36,446 nt of DNA, from positions 1 to 36,446 of the forward strand of contig JAGHAQ010000120.1 in NCBI GenBank assembly GCA_021161425.1, given 5' to 3'. Position 1 is the first letter of the stretch, and each line of letters opens with the position of its first letter. Source of the stretch: Candidatus Tharpella sp. (GTDB lineage Bacteria; Desulfobacterota; Anaeroferrophillalia; Anaeroferrophillales; Tharpellaceae). Under the pieces are notes generated by a model. That model saw nothing but the letters and a program-made list of their open reading frames with translations. It was not told where the DNA came from and did no database searches. Made by a program: the position numbers and the translations under genes. Shown here in pieces: positions 34,415 to 36,446 of this stretch.

Positions 34415-35410
34415 ATGGCTGTAGAGTATCAAAAACTGGGCTTTGTCAACACCAAAGAGATGTTCGCCAAAGCTTTTGCCGGCGGCTATGCCGTACCGGC
34501 TTATAATTTTAATAACATGGAGCAACTGCAAGCAATTATCAACGGCTGTGGACAGTCCAACTCACCGGTCATCATTCAGGTTTCAAGCGGAGCCCGAAAA
34601 TATGCTGATCAGACCCTGTTGCGCTACCTCGCCGAAGGGGCCGTCGCCATGGCCCGTAAAGCTGGATATCAAAATCCGATTGCCCTTCATCTCGACCATG
34701 GTGATTCGTTGGAACTCTGTATTTCATGCATTGAAAGCGGTTTTTCTTCAGTCATGATCGACGGTTCCCACCTACCCTATGAAGAAAACGTTGCCCTGAC
34801 TGCCAAAGTCGTCGAATTCGCCCATAGTTTCGAGGTCTCGGTTGAGGGAGAACTCGGGGTTTTGGCCGGGATTGAAGATGATGTGGTGGCCGCCAAATCG
34901 ATTTACACCAACCCTGAACAGGTCGAAGATTTTGTCCGCCGAACCGGAGTCGATTCTCTCGCCATCTCAATCGGCACCTCACATGGGGCTTATAAGTTTA
35001 AACCCTCGCAATGCAGTTGTAATGAGCAAGGAATTCTGGTACCGCCACCTCTACGGTTCGATATTCTTACAGAGATTGAACGCCGGATTCCCGGTTTTGC
35101 CATTGTTTTGCATGGTTCCAGCTCGGTCCTGCCCAAATATGTTGAGACCATTAACCGGCACGGCGGTAAACTTGAAGCCGCGGTCGGCATTCCCGCCGAG
35201 CAACTCAGACAGGCTGCAAAGTCAGCGGTCTGCAAAATCAACATCGATTCAGACGGCCGCCTGGTAATGACCGCCATGATTCGCAAAGTGTTTTCTGAAC
35301 AACCACAGGAGTTCGACCCCCGCAAATATCTGGGACCAGCCCGGAATGAATTAACGAAAATGATTATTGAGAAAAATGAAAGTGTCCTAGGCAGTGCCGG
35401 ACGAGGGTAG
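34415..35410 (+). CDS. fba: Class II fructose-bisphosphate aldolase
   Basis: Fba is a zinc-dependent glycolytic and gluconeogenic enzyme that splits fructose-1,6-bisphosphate into dihydroxyacetone phosphate and glyceraldehyde 3-phosphate. The 331-residue protein has AVPAYNFNN, HLDHGDS (92-98) with the catalytic Asp94 and zinc ligand His95, VEGELG (143-148), GTSHGAYK (187-194) with His190, and VLHGSSSV (231-238) with His233. All metal ligands are in place. The ATG at 34415 follows a perfect AGGAGG (34401-34406) at 8 nt, so it can be translated independently of the preceding PATAN gene, 22 nt away. It may be read from the sigma-54 promoter, its own promoter, or both. Confidence 0.94.
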   Translation: MAVEYQKLGFVNTKEMFAKAFAGGYAVPAYNFNNMEQLQAIINGCGQSNSPVIIQVSSGARKYADQTLLRYLAEGAVAMARKAGYQNPIALHLDHGDSLELCISCIESGFSSVMIDGSHLPYEENVALTAKVVEFAHSFEVSVEGELGVLAGIEDDVVAAKSIYTNPEQVEDFVRRTGVDSLAISIGTSHGAYKFKPSQCSCNEQGILVPPPLRFDILTEIERRIPGFAIVLHGSSSVLPKYVETINRHGGKLEAAVGIPAEQLRQAAKSAVCKINIDSDGRLVMTAMIRKVFSEQPQEFDPRKYLGPARNELTKMIIEKNESVLGSAGRG

Positions 35411-35429
35411 ATTAGTGGTCAACTTGAAA

Positions 35430-35446
35430 CGGGTTTAAAAAACCCG
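35430..35446. terminator. Convergent intergenic hairpin, weak terminator
   Basis: CGGGTTT (35430-35436) pairs with AAACCCG (35440-35446) around a 3-nt loop between the fba stop and the convergent decarboxylase stop. The nearest T-run on the plus strand (35456-35462) is 10 nt away, so termination is plausible but weak. Confidence 0.4.
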
Positions 35447-35472
35447 AGGCTACAACTTTTTCGCCACCACAC

Positions 35473-36446
35473 TTATATCAAACCATTTAAAGGACCACCC
35501 TTGACGGCTAGACGTTCAATTCGGGCCCGGCTCTTAGAATCCTCAATCAACAAAGGAGCATGATGCACCTTGTGGCGGGCATCAATCAGTAAAGGGCCGC
35601 CGCAACCCCAGTGCTTATCGACAACCCGGGCTCTAACGCCGTAGATATCGAGGGCCGGATCAGAACGGGTAAAGGTGACCCAGAGAAAATTATCGAGGGT
35701 GCGGGCCGTAAATTCACTGTCATCGACGACCAGCAGCAGAGGCAAGCCCTCTTCCTGATGGTTTTGAGACAAGCCACGCAACAATCTTTCAATTGCCGTC
35801 CGCGTCTGGGCTCGGCTCTCCTCACGACAGCTCGGGCCCTTGATCGCGACGATACCGGGCAGAACCAAACGGGGCTCGGAAAAACCGTCAGCCAGACGCC
35901 AATCCGAAGGCCATTCTTCGATTAAATCCCGCACCTTATCTCCGACTGCCGCAATCACCACTTTCGACCCTTGGTTGAGACCGGATCCCGAATAATCAAG
36001 TGTATCGATCGTGGTTCGGGTCTGGAAATGAAGATCTCGACGCCAGTCAACCCTTTCGAGTAGATGCCTGAAAAAGGCCGGCAGATCATTAAGATCGAGC
36101 TGCGGGTTGTCCTCTTTAGCAGCAATTAACAGATATTTAGCTAAAGAGAGCTGACCCTGGCCTAAAATAGCATTGGCTTGGGTCAGAAGTTCCCGAGGCT
36201 CCCGACGCTTCTCATAAGGAAGATAACGCTCACTACCCAAGACTAAAAGCAGAGGGTGAACCCCGGCGGCATCCACTGCATGGACTCCGACAACCCCCGG
36301 TAGCACCGAAGGGATCAGACGACCGGTAAGTTCATGAATAAATTTGCCAAATACCGTATCTTCCTGAGGCGGTCGACCAACCGAGATAAAAGGCCAGATC
36401 GCGCCGGGACGGTGGTAAACCTTTTCAACCCTGACAACCGGAAAAT
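35473..36446 (-). CDS. mqnL: UbiD-family menaquinone biosynthesis decarboxylase, 5' truncated by window end
   Basis: This belongs to the UbiD family of prenylated-FMN decarboxylases. It is open on the minus strand from its stop at 35473 to the end of the window, so the N-terminus lies outside. The visible part (about 324 residues) carries VEKVYHRPGAIWPF, GRPPQEDT, FGKFIHELT, LPGVVGVHAVDAAGVHPLL, GSERYLPYEKRREP, ILGQGQLSLAKYLLI and LHFQTRTTIDTLDYSG. These are the features of the menaquinone-type UbiD proteins of the futalosine pathway, which decarboxylate the naphthoate intermediate (MqnL). The C-terminal domain reads GPSCREESRAQTRTAIERL. Identity at the level of MqnL is inferred; membership of the family is firm. 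No other mqn gene lies near, although the nucleosidase at 10193-10861 could serve this pathway. Confidence 0.88.
   Translation of the reverse strand, partial: FPVVRVEKVYHRPGAIWPFISVGRPPQEDTVFGKFIHELTGRLIPSVLPGVVGVHAVDAAGVHPLLLVLGSERYLPYEKRREPRELLTQANAILGQGQLSLAKYLLIAAKEDNPQLDLNDLPAFFRHLLERVDWRRDLHFQTRTTIDTLDYSGSGLNQGSKVVIAAVGDKVRDLIEEWPSDWRLADGFSEPRLVLPGIVAIKGPSCREESRAQTRTAIERLLRGLSQNHQEEGLPLLLVVDDSEFTARTLDNFLWVTFTRSDPALDIYGVRARVVDKHWGCGGPLLIDARHKVHHAPLLIEDSKSRARIERLAVKGGPLNGLI

Overview
The window looks like chromosomal core sequence of a Gram-negative anaerobe, most likely a member of the Desulfobacterota (former Deltaproteobacteria). The envelope genes (ExbB/ExbD/TonB, LD-carboxypeptidase) indicate two membranes. 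The gene repertoire is typical of that group: a DUF39 homocysteine-biosynthesis protein, DUF6485, a DUF4388/PATAN protein with an MglA-type GTPase, a futalosine-pathway UbiD-type decarboxylase, a fused SpmA-SpmB protein and a stand-alone EF-G paralog. This placement is inferred from gene content only. I see no tRNA, rRNA, CRISPR array, phage or transposase gene.

Layout. Positions 1-457 hold two terminator-like hairpins and no convincing gene. From 6239 down to 458 (minus strand) lie a 1016-residue exported TPR protein, then exbB, exbD, a tonB-like gene, ftsB and a small conserved hypothetical gene. A perfect 27-bp inverted repeat sits at 6303-6383. From 14603 down to 6414 (minus) runs a compact eight-gene series: nadB, a ParB-N-like gene, a spore-photolyase-like radical SAM gene, a nucleoside hydrolase, a DegT-type aminotransferase, phoH, ybeY and the DUF39 gene. 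From 14853 to 17453 (plus) lie a Cys-rich DUF6485 gene, fused spmAB, a small membrane protein and a sirtuin. The UPF0178 gene and a dodecin-like gene follow on the minus strand.

From 29008 down to 18397 (minus) nine genes overlap or nearly touch: ldcA, an FAD-oxidoreductase-like gene, cvpA, an exported FlgT-like gene, tilS, a second sirtuin, larC, an EF-G paralog and a chorismate mutase/prephenate dehydrogenase. From 29334 to 35410 (plus) lie a TPR protein, an MglA-like GTPase with a long tail, a polytopic TPR/zinc-ribbon protein, a PATAN membrane protein and class II fructose-bisphosphate aldolase. The window ends inside a menaquinone-pathway decarboxylase gene on the minus strand.

The region of most interest is 29202-34392. 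A near-consensus sigma-54 (-24/-12) promoter precedes a four-gene set that reads like a membrane-tethered GTPase signalling module: cytosolic TPR scaffold, Ras-like switch, polytopic partner with zinc ribbon, and PATAN output protein. Other points worth a second look are the radical SAM protein, which seems to lack the hydrogen-donor Cys of true spore photolyase and is coupled to a ParB-like gene; two sirtuins with different zinc sites and acyl pockets; a dodecin lacking the expected flavin-contact residues; and an FAD-enzyme-like protein with a broken dinucleotide motif.
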